This document shows, one piece after another, positions 10,901-20,820 of a DNA stretch of 36,279 nucleotides. This DNA comes from Cudoniella acicularis. Its lineage: Eukaryota > Ascomycota > Leotiomycetes > Helotiales > Helotiaceae. The stretch covers positions 1 through 36,279 of the forward strand of contig JAAMPI010000474.1 of NCBI GenBank assembly GCA_013054445.1, in the 5' to 3' direction. Made by a program: the position numbers and the translations under genes. Each line of letters opens with the position of its first letter. Position 1 is the stretch's first letter. The notes under the pieces are model-generated. The model saw only the letters and a program-made list of their open reading frames with translations, ran no database searches and was not told the DNA's origin.

Positions 10901-13900
10901 CCCAGACGCCGCATGGTACTTGAATTCCGCTTCGATTGCCTCTTCTTTATGTCTCGAGATGTTCGCGATGGAAAGAACGATCTCTATGCTTAAATCTTCA
11001 TGCTCAAACACAATAGCTGACATGATATCAATGTCGAGAAGTTCGATCAGCACGGCGGAGGAGTCTTTGCACAGCACCAAGGCAGCTTCCAGCACACTAA
11101 TGACATAGCCGGCCGCCGGAAAGACAATAATATTTTGCAGTTGATGACCCATGAGCCACTGAACTTCGGAAAGACGCAAAATGTGGCGCCACCGCATGTC
11201 CTGCTCAGTACTATCTGGGGTCAAGTGACCTAATAGTTCGTGCACTGGGCCTGGCCGCATACGCACCGCTCTGGCGTATCTCGATTCGTGCCAGTACTCA
11301 TTTTCGTGATCCCAGACGTACGTGGGAAGTCCTTTGACTAGTCTAGAGCTCAAGTCGCCGGACACAAATTGGTCGTAGCTCTGTAGGTTGACGGTTCTTT
11401 TCCCAAGATATGTCCAGGCGAAGCCGAGACCGTCGGCGAAAGATGTGATGGCTGGAACGCCGCGATGAAACAAACCAGTATAAGGAACTGTGTGTGGTAT
11501 TCGGTCCTGTATGGTCTGAAGAGAAGGCCCCTTAAGCGCCGGATGAGGACCCAATTCGATGGCCAGGTCGGGTAATCCTACAGAGGCACAAGCGCTATCG
11601 ACAGCTTGCATGAAAAGCACCGGGTTGACCATGTTGCTATCCCAATAGGGCCCCTTCAGCAGATCATGCTTGTCTGTCTCCGACCCATAAACACTTGAGA
11701 ACCAAAGGGTTCGGCTACCAGGACCGACTTGTATGTCCAACGCTGCAAGGGAGTTGAGATACTTAGTAGAACATACCCTCATATGATGAGAGTGGTAAGC
11801 CTTGTCCACCTTTAGAATTCCGGCAAACTTCTGCTCGTCCTCGAAAATGATTTTCAACTCTTCGATAGCATCTTGATCCCCGGAAAGAGTCACGCTCGTT
11901 GCCGAATTGACGGCGGCGATACATGCGCGGCCCTCAAACTCGGGAAAATCAAGGAGGTCCTGGGCATCGTCGGCAGACGTTCCCACGGCCATCATCGCAC
12001 CTTTTTGTCCATCAGGACCCTGTGAGAGCCCTGAGTGCAGGCCGCGATAGTAAGCAATACAGATAGCATCTTCGGCCGAAATCAAGCTTGCTGCGTAGGC
12101 CGCTGCAATTTCGCCGGACGAGTGACCAACAACAGTAGTAAACTCAATACCTGCAGCGCGTAGGAGATCGACCTGAAGAATTTGGATCGCAGTACAGAGA
12201 GGCTGAGAGAGAGCGGCCTCCATTATACGCGAGGATGAGGCGTCCATATGTAGTTCTTGTAGAAGTGACCATGTTGGGCGATCGGCGGCTGGGAGTTGAT
12301 CAAGTCGGTTCTGAAGACCTTCTATGATGCGCCTTGAAGCAGCGGATGTAGTGATCAAGTCCAATCCCATTTGAGCCCACTGTGCTCCCTGCCCTGTGAA
12401 CAATCCTAAAACTCGAGATTTCTCTGCGTCTGCGGTTTGGGGCATTACCCTGACCCCAACACGCTGTTCGGGATCAGCTCGTGACGCCTCGAGCTTTCCC
12501 TCAAGCTTTGCATAGAGTTCATCAGCAGTAGATGCTGCTACAGCGGTAGCCACCGGAAGGCGTGTCCGCCGTGCATCCAGCGAGTAGGCGATGTCTCTGA
12601 GATCATGGGTAGTCTCATTTCCGCGTAGGTAGTCGCAGAACTCTGCTAAGTACGACTTGATGGAGGATTCTGATGCTGCAGAGAAGACAAAGGGGGTGAA
12701 TAGAGTTGGTGAGGGTGTCGGCCGAGCTGGTTGCAAGAGTTGGGGTGGGGGTGTGTAGCTCTCAAGAATAGCATGAGCATTGCTGCCTCCGAAACCGAAG
12801 CTAGTAAAGAAAAACAAAAGTGTTAGGAGAAAGAAGCACTTTATCAAGATCAAGATTGTGCAACATCATCTCACCTGTTCACGCTCACGCGGCGAGGACT
12901 GCCCCTGGCCACGTCTGGCCATGGCGTTAGCGATGTTGGGATGCTTAAGTTATCGTAAAAAGGCTCGACACGCGGATTGAGGTGGTTGAACAGAAGATTT
13001 GGCGGGATCGCGGCATTCTGAAGTGCAAGTGAGGCTTTGAAAATCCCCGCAAGACCGGCCGTTCCTTCAGTGTGCCCAATGACGGTCTTGATGCTGCCCA
13101 CAAACAGTGGCACAGGTGGGCGTGGCGCAGGTGATTTGTTCGGGCCGTTTGGGAAGAAAGCAGAACTGATGGCTTCAGCTTCAATCGGATCACCAGCCGG
13201 TGTGCCTGTGCCATGAGCCTCAAAATACTGGGGACGATGGGCCGGGTTTGTTGGGTCTAGCCCAGCACGCTCATAGCAGTCTCGAATGAGTTGTGCTTGC
13301 GCGGATGCGCTTGGCCTGTAGTACCGAGTGATTAATTAAACGCTTTAGTTTGATTCGGCTCGATCCGGCTCGGCACGGGTTTACATACATAGTTTGTCCC
13401 GGCGTCTTGCCGTCTTGGCCGAGAGCCGTCTCGCGAATAATGCACTCGATATGATCTCCTTCGGCTTCGGCCGCCTGACGTGTCTTGAGCACCACAGCAG
13501 CAACGCCTTCTCCTCGAGCGTAACCATTTGCTTTGGCATCCCACATACGTGACCGGCCCTCGGGCGAAAGTATTTGCAAGTTACTCTCCGCGATGAAGTT
13601 TCCCGGGTCATAAATAAGATTCGAGCCCGCCACGACGGCCACACGCGAGTGTCCTAACCGTAACTGCTGGACGGCTTGGTGTAGGGCAACCAGGCTGGAG
13701 CTGCATGCCGTGTCGATGGTCATGGATGGGCCGTGCCAGTCGAAGAAGTAAGAAACCCGGTTGGAAAGCATCGTCCGCGATGTTCCAGTGGCATGGTATG
13801 TGCCTAGGCTATCGTGGTCCCGGTTCATGAGCTGCTCATAATCATTCACCATCTGACCGGCGTACACAGCCGTGTCGGACCCTCTTAAGTTTTCAATGGT

Positions 13901-14091
13901 CTGTCCACCGGCCTCGAGCGCCTCGTAGACCGTCTCGAGGAGCAAACGGGCCTGTGGGTCCAATACGTTTGCCTCGACAGGGTTGGTACCAAAGAAGGCG
14001 GCGTCGAAGCGCCGGTTCGCTTCATTTTCCGCTAGAAGATATGCCTCCTTAACGTTGGTATGGCCGTGGTACTGTCCGTTAGGGTGATAGT
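4926..14091 (-). pseudogene. highly reducing polyketide synthase with terminal condensation domain, 5'-truncated at an LTR (KS-AT-DH-MT-psiER-KR-ACP-C)
   Basis: Six minus-strand exons: 14089-13389, 13315-12875, 12800-10616, 10562-7507, 7442-5322 and 5256-4926. The introns are 73, 74, 53, 64 and 65 nt; all join in frame, giving about 2,945 codons. Counting Y(14089) as 1: KS has DTACSSS (Cys codon 13703-13705), EAHGTGT and the VIGH His; AT has GHSSGE (about 606); DH has WLMGH and HPAALDAAF; an MT region lies near 1377; a psiER without a cofactor motif follows; KR has GLTGGLG and an SS..NYTAAN catalytic set; ACP has MGIDSL (Ser about 2400); C lies at about 2500-2940. The organisation matches PKS-NRPS megasynthases that end after C, such as LovB. 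The first 50-70 KS residues and the start codon are missing where the LTR begins. MT motif I is degenerate and the C motif reads HPLIMDG. It would make a reduced polyketide; no product is predictable. I call it a pseudogene only because of the 5' loss. Confidence 0.85.
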
Positions 14092-14373
14092 TGTTACATT
14101 ATTAGGTAATAAGCACTATTCTAGGCTTAAGGTTTAGACCTTACTAGAATCTTCTAGGTTGTTCTTTGATTTATAAGCTTTGATTTATAAGCTTTGATTT
14201 ATAAGCGTTGATTTATAAGCGTTGATTTCTAAGCGTTGATTTCTAAGTTATAGAAGCTTCTAGTAACTANACTNGTAGTATATATAGTCCACTCACCCCT
14301 TTATAGATAGATAAGTCTTTAAGTCAAATATTATATTATTATTCTATATACTTGAATCACTCTCGACCTAACA
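14092..14373 (+). mobile_element. LTR-like sequence (copia/gypsy type) at the PKS break
   Basis: A 282-nt AT-rich segment begins TGTTAC and ends CTAACA, the short terminal inverted repeat of a retrotransposon LTR. It contains a TATATATAG promoter-like stretch (from about 14279) and a 14-bp tandem array. On the left it abuts PKS coding sequence to the base. The flanking 5-mers differ (ATAGT left, GTCGA right), so no target-site duplication is seen. That argues against a simple solo-LTR insertion and for recombination or loss of flanking DNA. Two undetermined bases (14270, 14274) lie inside. The following 150 bp up to 14525 hold no KS-like coding and may be element-internal or the 3' UTR of the next gene. 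Confidence 0.6.
14164..14247 (+). repeat. 14-bp tandem repeat, six copies
   Basis: Six head-to-tail units: CTTTGATTTATAAG three times, CGTTGATTTATAAG once and CGTTGATTTCTAAG twice. Stepwise substitution along the array indicates local duplication. It lies inside the LTR-like segment. Confidence 0.9.
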
Positions 14374-14525
14374 GTCGACTCTTCTTCCGCCATCCACCTT
14401 AGCCGCCTACCGACGACTATATAGATATATCTTCTATATACTATATACCGCATACTACGGCTATACCATATATACCCTCACTTCCAACAAAACTAATAGC
14501 TCAAATAAACACTACCCTTTCTTTC

Positions 14526-15730
14526 TTACACACTCAGTTCACTGGATTTAACATTGAATTCCGTTTGAACGTAAATCTTTCCTGGCGTGCTTGCTGTTAA
14601 TCTGTAATACTCTCTTTGAGAGTATAAGGCTTCCTCGCTGCTTCCTGCTTGAGCTCCCACGGGGAGCGCGGTTTGGTGGCTTGTGCTACCTGGCTCACTT
14701 GATAGGCCCGTGTGATTCCTGCTCGCCGTCCGTCGTAACCATGAGTAGATCGAAGTAATATGATGACTCGAGATGAACTTCCCAAGAACTGGTCTGCAAG
14801 CAAGAAGGCAACCAGATATAAGGTAGATACTGGTTTCTACAACAACCCAAGTGATCAATGGAGCTGCGTTGTATGTCGGATCGCTCGCGTATGTGTTCAG
14901 AAAGAACTGAACGAATCGAATGACTGCCGTAATAAGGCCCCTAACATCAAAATCAGCATTCGAACAACAAGTCCTTCAGAGTGCTCTTACGCGCTTGCTA
15001 CCAAAAAGGTAAACACGATACCAATCTTGACATGTTTTGCCATCTGAAGCTTACGCACAACCGGAATGGGCAGTATGAGCATTGCGATATCAGTAACGAT
15101 GTTTGGTATGCCGCTATATGTAAGGTGTGCCTGAATATTGGTACAGTGTCGGCCGGGCAATGTGAGCTCCCACGCAGCTTCTGGAACGTTGCATTGAAAG
15201 CCAAGAGTGAAGACATTGATAATGCATGTTAAGGATATAACGCCAAGAAGCGCCCAGCAACAGATCTTCGAGAATCGATCAATGAAGATACGCAAATACA
15301 AAACCAGAACAGACATCTTGGGAAACGACACTGCGAAGCAGTAGAGGATAGGAATTACATAAAAGCCATTCCAGCCCCAATGCGGAATCTGCTCGGGCGA
15401 AGTCGTTAAAACTTTTTCAAAACGTGTGCCAACACCGAATCCTGGGGCAATTGGTATTATTAGCTAGTGCGAACGAAGGAAAAATTGAAAATGAATATAT
15501 TTTCTTAACTTACTGATACCGTCGATACACAAGCCTATGCATGTGAGCCAGCCAGCACCCATAAGAAAATCATCCCAACCAAACGACGCTTTGTGATAGT
15601 ATCGTGAGTAAAGCCTGAGAACGACCACAAAGGTGTCAAGAATGAGGAAGAAAATGCATGTTGTAAGCAAGGCGGTCGTGTTCGTTTCATCCAAGTAGGC
15701 CTGGGTAAGTTCCGGGGTCGTAGACGACAT
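14526..15730 (-). CDS. Sat4-type (fungal rhodopsin-domain) integral membrane protein
   Basis: Three exons, 15730-15514, 15441-14991 and 14940-14526, with introns of 72 and 50 nt; all join in frame to 360 residues. The N terminus is short and extracellular-like with NTT; the first membrane segment is LLTTCIFFLILDTFVVVLRL, then SRYYHKASFGWDDFLMGAGW, the R.(x)GWDD(x)L block of this family. Further segments follow: FYVIPILYCFAVSFPKMSVLVLY, WALLGVISLTCIINVFTLG, and one containing IVTDIAMLILPIPVV, the D-x-x-(x)LP.P signature. A segment ending ITWVVVETS is next, then a hydrophilic tail of about 80 residues. About seven helices are predicted. The family occurs in many fungal secondary-metabolite clusters and among PTH11-like proteins; its biochemical role is mostly unknown. 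It lies between the broken PKS and the adenylation gene, divergent from the latter. Confidence 0.88.
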
Positions 15731-16732
15731 TTTCGCAGTGATGATAAATATCTCCAGTTTTGCAAAGCAGATGAGTTTCAGTAAGGCTCAAGCTCTTGAG
15801 AAGAGAAATATTTCTATGTATAAGAATGTTAACCAGCGAGATGGTGCGCATGGACGACGAAGCTTGAGCGCCGGCTGTCCCTCTTACTTCTTTCTCTTCT
15901 TTAAGGGGTGTACTTATCTTCACCAGGATTCAAGACAGTGGCGACAAGCATATTGTTGGGTTTGGTTGGATTTGCTATTTTGGCGGTGCCGCAGAATGGA
16001 ATGAATATGCATGACGTGGGTTGCTCCAACCTTGACCTTGCAATGTTGTCATCAACTCACCATTGAAGTCAACCCATGGAGATCTGGGAGGAGATTTAGG
16101 GAGTAAGCAAGTATCGAACGCCAAACGGGGGTTTAAACCGGGAAGGAGGACTAGTTTCTAGATTCACCAGAGATAACGAGACTAATTGGATAAAGTGAGT
16201 CCTCAATCAGTCCCATAAGGATTATATAGCATATGCATGGCTTGTTGGTTTAATTTATTTGTTGGTAATCTTACATCAAGCGAGCTAAGCTTGACACAAA
16301 TGACGGTCTGTAACAAAACACAACTGCCGAATTTTCATATATGGGGGTCAAGGATTATTCCTCATTAGCAACGCGACATGCAGTGACTTTGCTTTGATGC
16401 TGCATTCCTCCATGACCAAGAACTTCTGTATCCTTACCCTGTGAAAATCCTTCGAGGCACACCGCTATCTGTTACTATACCTAAAAATCCCCACAGACTT
16501 AGAAGCCGTTTCTTCATAGAGTTCTGAAATCAATTAGAGAGTCGAAGTTTTTTTATCTTTGCCCAACATCAAAGGATTTGTCTTCTGCATTTGCTGCTCA
16601 ATCCTACCAATTGTAGTAGTACTCAACTTCCTGAAATAATGTAAGTGTCCCATTTACATACAATTCTTGCGTTTCTGTTAGCACATACGACGGCTCCCGT
16701 CTGACTTGCTGTAGAAAAACCTCAGAGACGAT
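15731..16732. promoter_or_regulatory. divergent upstream region of Sat4-type gene and adenylation gene
   Basis: About 1 kb lies between two divergent start codons (15730 minus, 16733 plus). No open frame with similarity is seen. Both promoters must lie here, so co-regulation is possible. No binding site was recognised with confidence. Confidence 0.45.
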
Positions 16733-18637
16733 ATGCCTACACTTCAATTTTCAGAAGACCTGAGCCCCCCACGACCACATCTTCAACGGAAGCAGCTATT
16801 GAATCACATCATCGATGGCCTGGCTCAGGTACGCCCAGAGTCAATTTGGGCAAAGATTCCGAACGACATGTCAAGCTACGATGCAGGATATCGTAAAATT
16901 ACTTACAAGATGATGGCCAATGCGATCAACGGAATGGCTTGGTGGATTAAAAGTGAGCTTGGAGTGTCCCAAAACTTTGAGACTCTTGCATATTTTGGAA
17001 CCTGGGATCCTAGGTATATTATTTTACTTTTGGGTGCGGTCAAGGCAGGATATAAGGTACCGCAAGTCTCGCCTTAGGTGGCTTTCTCGTTGTTAAATGT
17101 CATGTAGATGATATTTCCCTCCCCAAACTATGCAGTCACAGGACTCACGACTTTATTGGACCAATTGGGATGCAAAATTATTCTCGCATCCTCAAAGCAG
17201 TTGGATATCGTGTCCAGGCTTTCAAAGGGGGGTCACAAACAATTCTACGAAATACCGAGCCTTACGAAACTTCTTGATGAACCGCATCCACATTTTTCTT
17301 TCAACAAGACTTTTGACGCAGCACAATCGGAACCGCTGGTTGTGGTCCACACGTCTGGAACCACAGGAACTCCGAAGCCCTTGATATATACTCATGATTG
17401 GGTTGCGAGCTGGATTGAAATGAACCAAACGGATCCTCCAGCAGGATACACAAGCTTGGAGCATATGGTGCATGGTATCGAAATATGCGCAGTTACCCCG
17501 CCGAACCATGTCAGTTGCACTTTCTTATATTTCTGTATTTAAGATAACTGCTCAGTGCTGACCAGAAACAGAGCAGCAGCCTCCTTCCAAATCTCTTCGC
17601 AGCAGTACCAAATCAGATGGTCGTTTTATTCCCCTTGCCAAAATCACCTCTCACTTTTGAAACCGCAATGGAAATGATTCGGTGCAATAGCCCCGACCTT
17701 CTTCTAGCACCGGCGCATGTCTTAGATGGAATTGCTTCCGATGTAACACGGATACAAGAGGTCTCTACTAAAGTATCGATGATCTCCTTTGGCGGTGGCC
17801 CGCTCTCAAAATCCACTGGAGATATTCTCACTCAACACTTTCGATTATTTGGAATGTATGGAACAAGCGAGATGGGTACTATCCATAAAATTGTCCCCTA
17901 CGGCACTTGGGATTCCAGAACCTGGAATAGCTGGAAACCCCATCCAGGAGATAACATTGAGTTTCGGCGATTGCAAGACGACAGCTATGAGGCCATTGTG
18001 CACCGGAACAATGCAGCTAATGGGGAGCAACCTGTTTTCAAATTGTTCCCCGACCTTCAAGAGTGGTCCACAAGGGATATGTTCTCCCCAGATCCTCATC
18101 GAGAAGGCTTTTGGGCCTATAGGGGTAGGGTTGATGATCTCATCATACTAAACAATGGCGGAACCATAAATCCGTCAGGATACGAGGAAAAAATATCGAG
18201 CGTTCCGTTTGTCAGCCAGGCGATTATGTATGGTACTGGAATGCCCCACCCTGCATTGTTGGTCGAGGTATTTGAATTACAGGGTCAAGAGGCATCGGAT
18301 CTCATGGATGAATTATGGGCAGCAGTGGTTGAATGCGTAAGTTAACGGGGCCTTTGTTCTTACACTTCCTCATCTCATCTTGTTTCATCCTTTCTCCTGA
18401 ACCCTTCTCGAAACTTTCCTAATCCAGCGAAATTTATCATGAGACTTTCCTACAGAGGCACAATCTAACTCCCCCGTCTCCTAGAACCAAATATTTCCAC
18501 CTCAATCATCTATCTCCAGATCGCGCATCATGACAACAACTTCCAGCAAGCCACTTCCTAGGTCAGCAAAAGGCATGGTTCAGCGTGGGCCAGCTTTAGA
18601 GTTATATCGAGAGGAACTAAACCAACTTTATGACTAG
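16733..18637 (+). CDS. stand-alone adenylation (ANL) protein of the NRPS-like family
   Basis: Four exons, 16733-17056, 17108-17509, 17572-18336 and 18485-18637, with introns of 51, 62 and 148 nt; all join in frame to 547 residues. Motifs in order: FGTWDPRYIILLLGAVKAGYK with MIFPSPN across intron 1; A3 P-loop HTSGTTGTPKP (189-199); A5 YGTSEMG (338-344); A7/A8 STRDMF and GRVDDLIILNNGG (about 427-438); and a last exon with KPLPRSAKGMVQR, carrying the A10 lysine (about 527). The sequence most resembles the A domain of fungal A-T-R NRPS-like reductases, but it stops (YREELNQLYD) where the carrier domain should start. The reaction is presumably ATP-dependent activation of a carboxylic acid, substrate unknown. 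A free A protein beside a PKS that ends in C suggests an in-trans partner or a CoA-ligase role; inference. The last exon was found by its A10 block. Confidence 0.88.
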
Positions 18638-19625
18638 CATTTGAGGCTCAGCGCATGCATCAAGCTGTGTGAAGTTGGATGCGTTTCGAGGACGATTTTC
18701 CATAGTGTTGAGTTTCAATTGTTTGTTCTGTCCGTGACTTTTATCTATTATTCCAAAAGACGATGTCCCTCGAACCATCTTCGTATTCCTGACTGAAAGA
18801 GATGCATCTTAGCCCTATGGATGCTCTAATATGGAGTCAAATGCAAAGCAAAATCCAAGTAAAACCCCAGAACCCAATTAAAGTGCTATATTTCACAATA
18901 AGAAAGGTATATACTACGAATTCTACATGGTATACAGCTTTCCTTCGCGTTCGAGGATAAGGTTGAGAAAAAAAACCAAGCATCGGAATACAAACAATCC
19001 ATCGGGCACCGCCGGCCTGAATGACCGTGGGGGATTCATTAAAGCTACTACCCCTCTCCTGTGAAGCCTGCTATTGCAGGAGTCAACGTCTCGAATATTG
19101 CCTACAAGGCCGTGACCGCAGCTCGATAGAATCTCGCAATCAAAATAGGAAGCTCATTTTTGAGCGAGTGCATGCTGCGTCACATTTGAATGTAGCCCTG
19201 CTCCAATTTAATATAATACCAACAGCTTGGGTCAACCAATTTTCCCCGGATAAATTGGATAGATTACACTTCCCCAGCTCTTTCGTACAGATCCAACATG
19301 TTGGGTTTTTGTGTGCCACTGTCACATGTTTCGCGACATGACTTCCCTGCATCAATGCAGCTCGTGTTGGCGTCCGACCTTCCTTGAGCGACGGAGCATT
19401 CGACTGAGCTTTCCGACTAGACGACAGAATATTAGAAACCAGCGACTAGGACATGTTGGTGATTCTGCAGCAATATCGAGGGCGAACGTGCAGTTTACTA
19501 GGGAGTAATCCTGAAATACGCGGTATGCAACCGTGTGTTCAGGAGGCGAACAGTTTGTTGTGGGTGGAAGGTCAGCAGGTCGCAAACACCTGCAGATACA
19601 ACAAAAATGTTCTCCTGCGTTCCTT

Positions 19626-19667
19626 GAAGAATTAGTTGCCTTCGCTCTGCTCAGTCACTAATTCTTC
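19626..19667. repeat. 11-bp perfect inverted repeat next to undetermined bases
   Basis: GAAGAATTAGT at 19626-19636 is reverse-complemented by ACTAATTCTTC at 19657-19667, with a 20-nt loop. It ends 25 bp before the N cluster. Confidence 0.8.
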
Positions 19668-19824
19668 TTCGTCACTTCGTTTCACTATTTTGNTGTNCAG
19701 NNTNNCTATCNCATGTATATTATAATATTTTAAAGTGTTTTTTATAAATGGTCGTATAGTGCTAACGTAGGTATATAGGAAACATATCTATAGATATTGA
19801 GTAATTAAACATTATATCTATAGA

Positions 19825-19844
19825 AATCTACTAATTAGTAGATT
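19825..19844. repeat. 20-bp perfect palindrome
   Basis: AATCTACTAATTAGTAGATT reads the same on both strands without a loop. It lies in the AT-rich stretch right of the N cluster. Confidence 0.85.
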
Positions 19845-20208
19845 GTATTGGTTTAGATCTTTAAAACGCCGAACTTGTGTGGGTTTGATTATATTGGATT
19901 TAATACTGAAAACTTATATGCATGGATGTGGATTAGATTTTATCTATGAATATCTATATTAAGTTTATCTATTAGGAACACTAGGAAGATCTGACTGGAG
20001 CCCTACCCATTATAATAAACCCCCTTTTTCTGGTTGGCCCTTCAAGTCAACAAAACGTTTCCTTGAAAATGCTTTAGATTCCCAAACAACCAAAAGCATT
20101 TAAGACTTCGTTAAAACTCAGCCAGTATTATTTCAGCATCTAACAGACAAATGCTCCACCAATCCAATCAGAAATTACAAGCACAGGAGACGCGTAGTAA
20201 CTAGCTAA

Positions 20209-20820
20209 CTACTTCTTCTCCTCCTTGTCCCTCGCCCTCAACTCCTGAATCACCCCGGTAGCTCCAATCGCCTCCCCAACCAAATGCGCAACATGATGCT
20301 TGCGATCCCCCAAAAGCTCCTTGCCCACACTATAAGCGCCTATAATCTCCTCTACCAACTGCCTATCATGATGTTTCCCTTCTTTCTTCTTCCTCTCATA
20401 CCCTCTACTCCTACTCCGAGACCGAGTGCGAGACCGAGACTGACTTCGAGAGCTGAATTCGGACCTAGAACGCGATACTGAGCGGCCTCGTAATGGGTAC
20501 TTGTACGGAGAGCCGTCGGCTTCTGCACGCCGGAGGAGTTCCCAGGCTCCGACAGCGACGGCGGCGCCGATGCCGGCTTTTACCAGGTGCGAGGTTTTGT
20601 GTTCGGTGCTGTCGATTGTTTTTACGAGCTGGTCGGCTGCGAGGACCGCCCCGGTGGCACCTAGGGCGAGTCTGGAGGCTTTGTTAGTGTCTGTTATTGT
20701 TTGTGGAGTTTGAGAGAGGTTTGAGAGAGGAGGGAAGGGGGGGGTTGGGCTGTACAGTGGGATTTCTGGAGGTTGTCTTGGGGGGATATGTTCAGGTGAG
20801 TGGGTTGGTGGGAAATACAT
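20209..20820 (-). CDS. RS-rich small protein with conserved helical blocks, unknown function
   Basis: From ATG at 20820 the frame gives 203 residues. The N-terminal third is Pro-rich (PPRQPPEIPLYSPTPPFPP). A small helical block follows, ASRLALGATGAVLAADQLVK, then HLVKAGIGAAVAVGAWELLRR. Next comes an Arg-Ser stretch (SRSRSEF..RSRTRSRSRSRG), and a last block LVEEIIGAYSVGKELLGDRKHHVAHLVGEAIGATG. Similar small proteins with paired Gly/Ala-rich amphipathic blocks around an RS region are common hypothetical proteins of filamentous fungi. The frame is open further upstream (ATGs at 20874 and 21159), but that part looks non-coding. A GTAAGC donor near 20867 suggests an upstream exon in another frame, so the 5' end is uncertain. 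RS dipeptides could mean SR-kinase targets; no RRM is present, so it is not a classical splicing factor. Confidence 0.65.
   Translation of the reverse strand: MYFPPTHSPEHIPPRQPPEIPLYSPTPPFPPLSNLSQTPQTITDTNKASRLALGATGAVLAADQLVKTIDSTEHKTSHLVKAGIGAAVAVGAWELLRRAEADGSPYKYPLRGRSVSRSRSEFSSRSQSRSRTRSRSRSRGYERKKKEGKHHDRQLVEEIIGAYSVGKELLGDRKHHVAHLVGEAIGATGVIQELRARDKEEKK

Larger units (their letters stand above)
18638..20208. other. gene-free AT-rich interval with undetermined bases
   Basis: No frame shows family similarity. Single N bases cluster at 19693-19711. To their right, to about 19990, the DNA is very AT-rich with short palindromes; to their left is an 11-bp inverted repeat. A decayed mobile element or difficult-to-sequence DNA is likely. 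Confidence 0.45.

Noticed and set aside
5001..12980. Plus-strand open frames inside the PKS (for example 8965-9507)
   Set aside because: They lie antisense to conserved PKS domains and show no motifs.
4926..14091. Reading the PKS as five or six separate genes or as frameshifted
   Set aside because: Every break has a GT..AG intron of 53-74 nt that joins conserved motifs in phase (for example inside the GQT-M-PSASAQ and FGFGGSNAHA blocks).
14374..14525. Missing KS N terminus hidden after the LTR
   Set aside because: No frame on the minus strand shows the EPIAIVG-type opening; the Sat4-type gene starts its coding at 14526.
18337..18345. Adenylation protein truncated at the TAA near 18343
   Set aside because: The stop lies inside an intron that starts with GTAAGT; the next exon supplies the A10 motif in frame.
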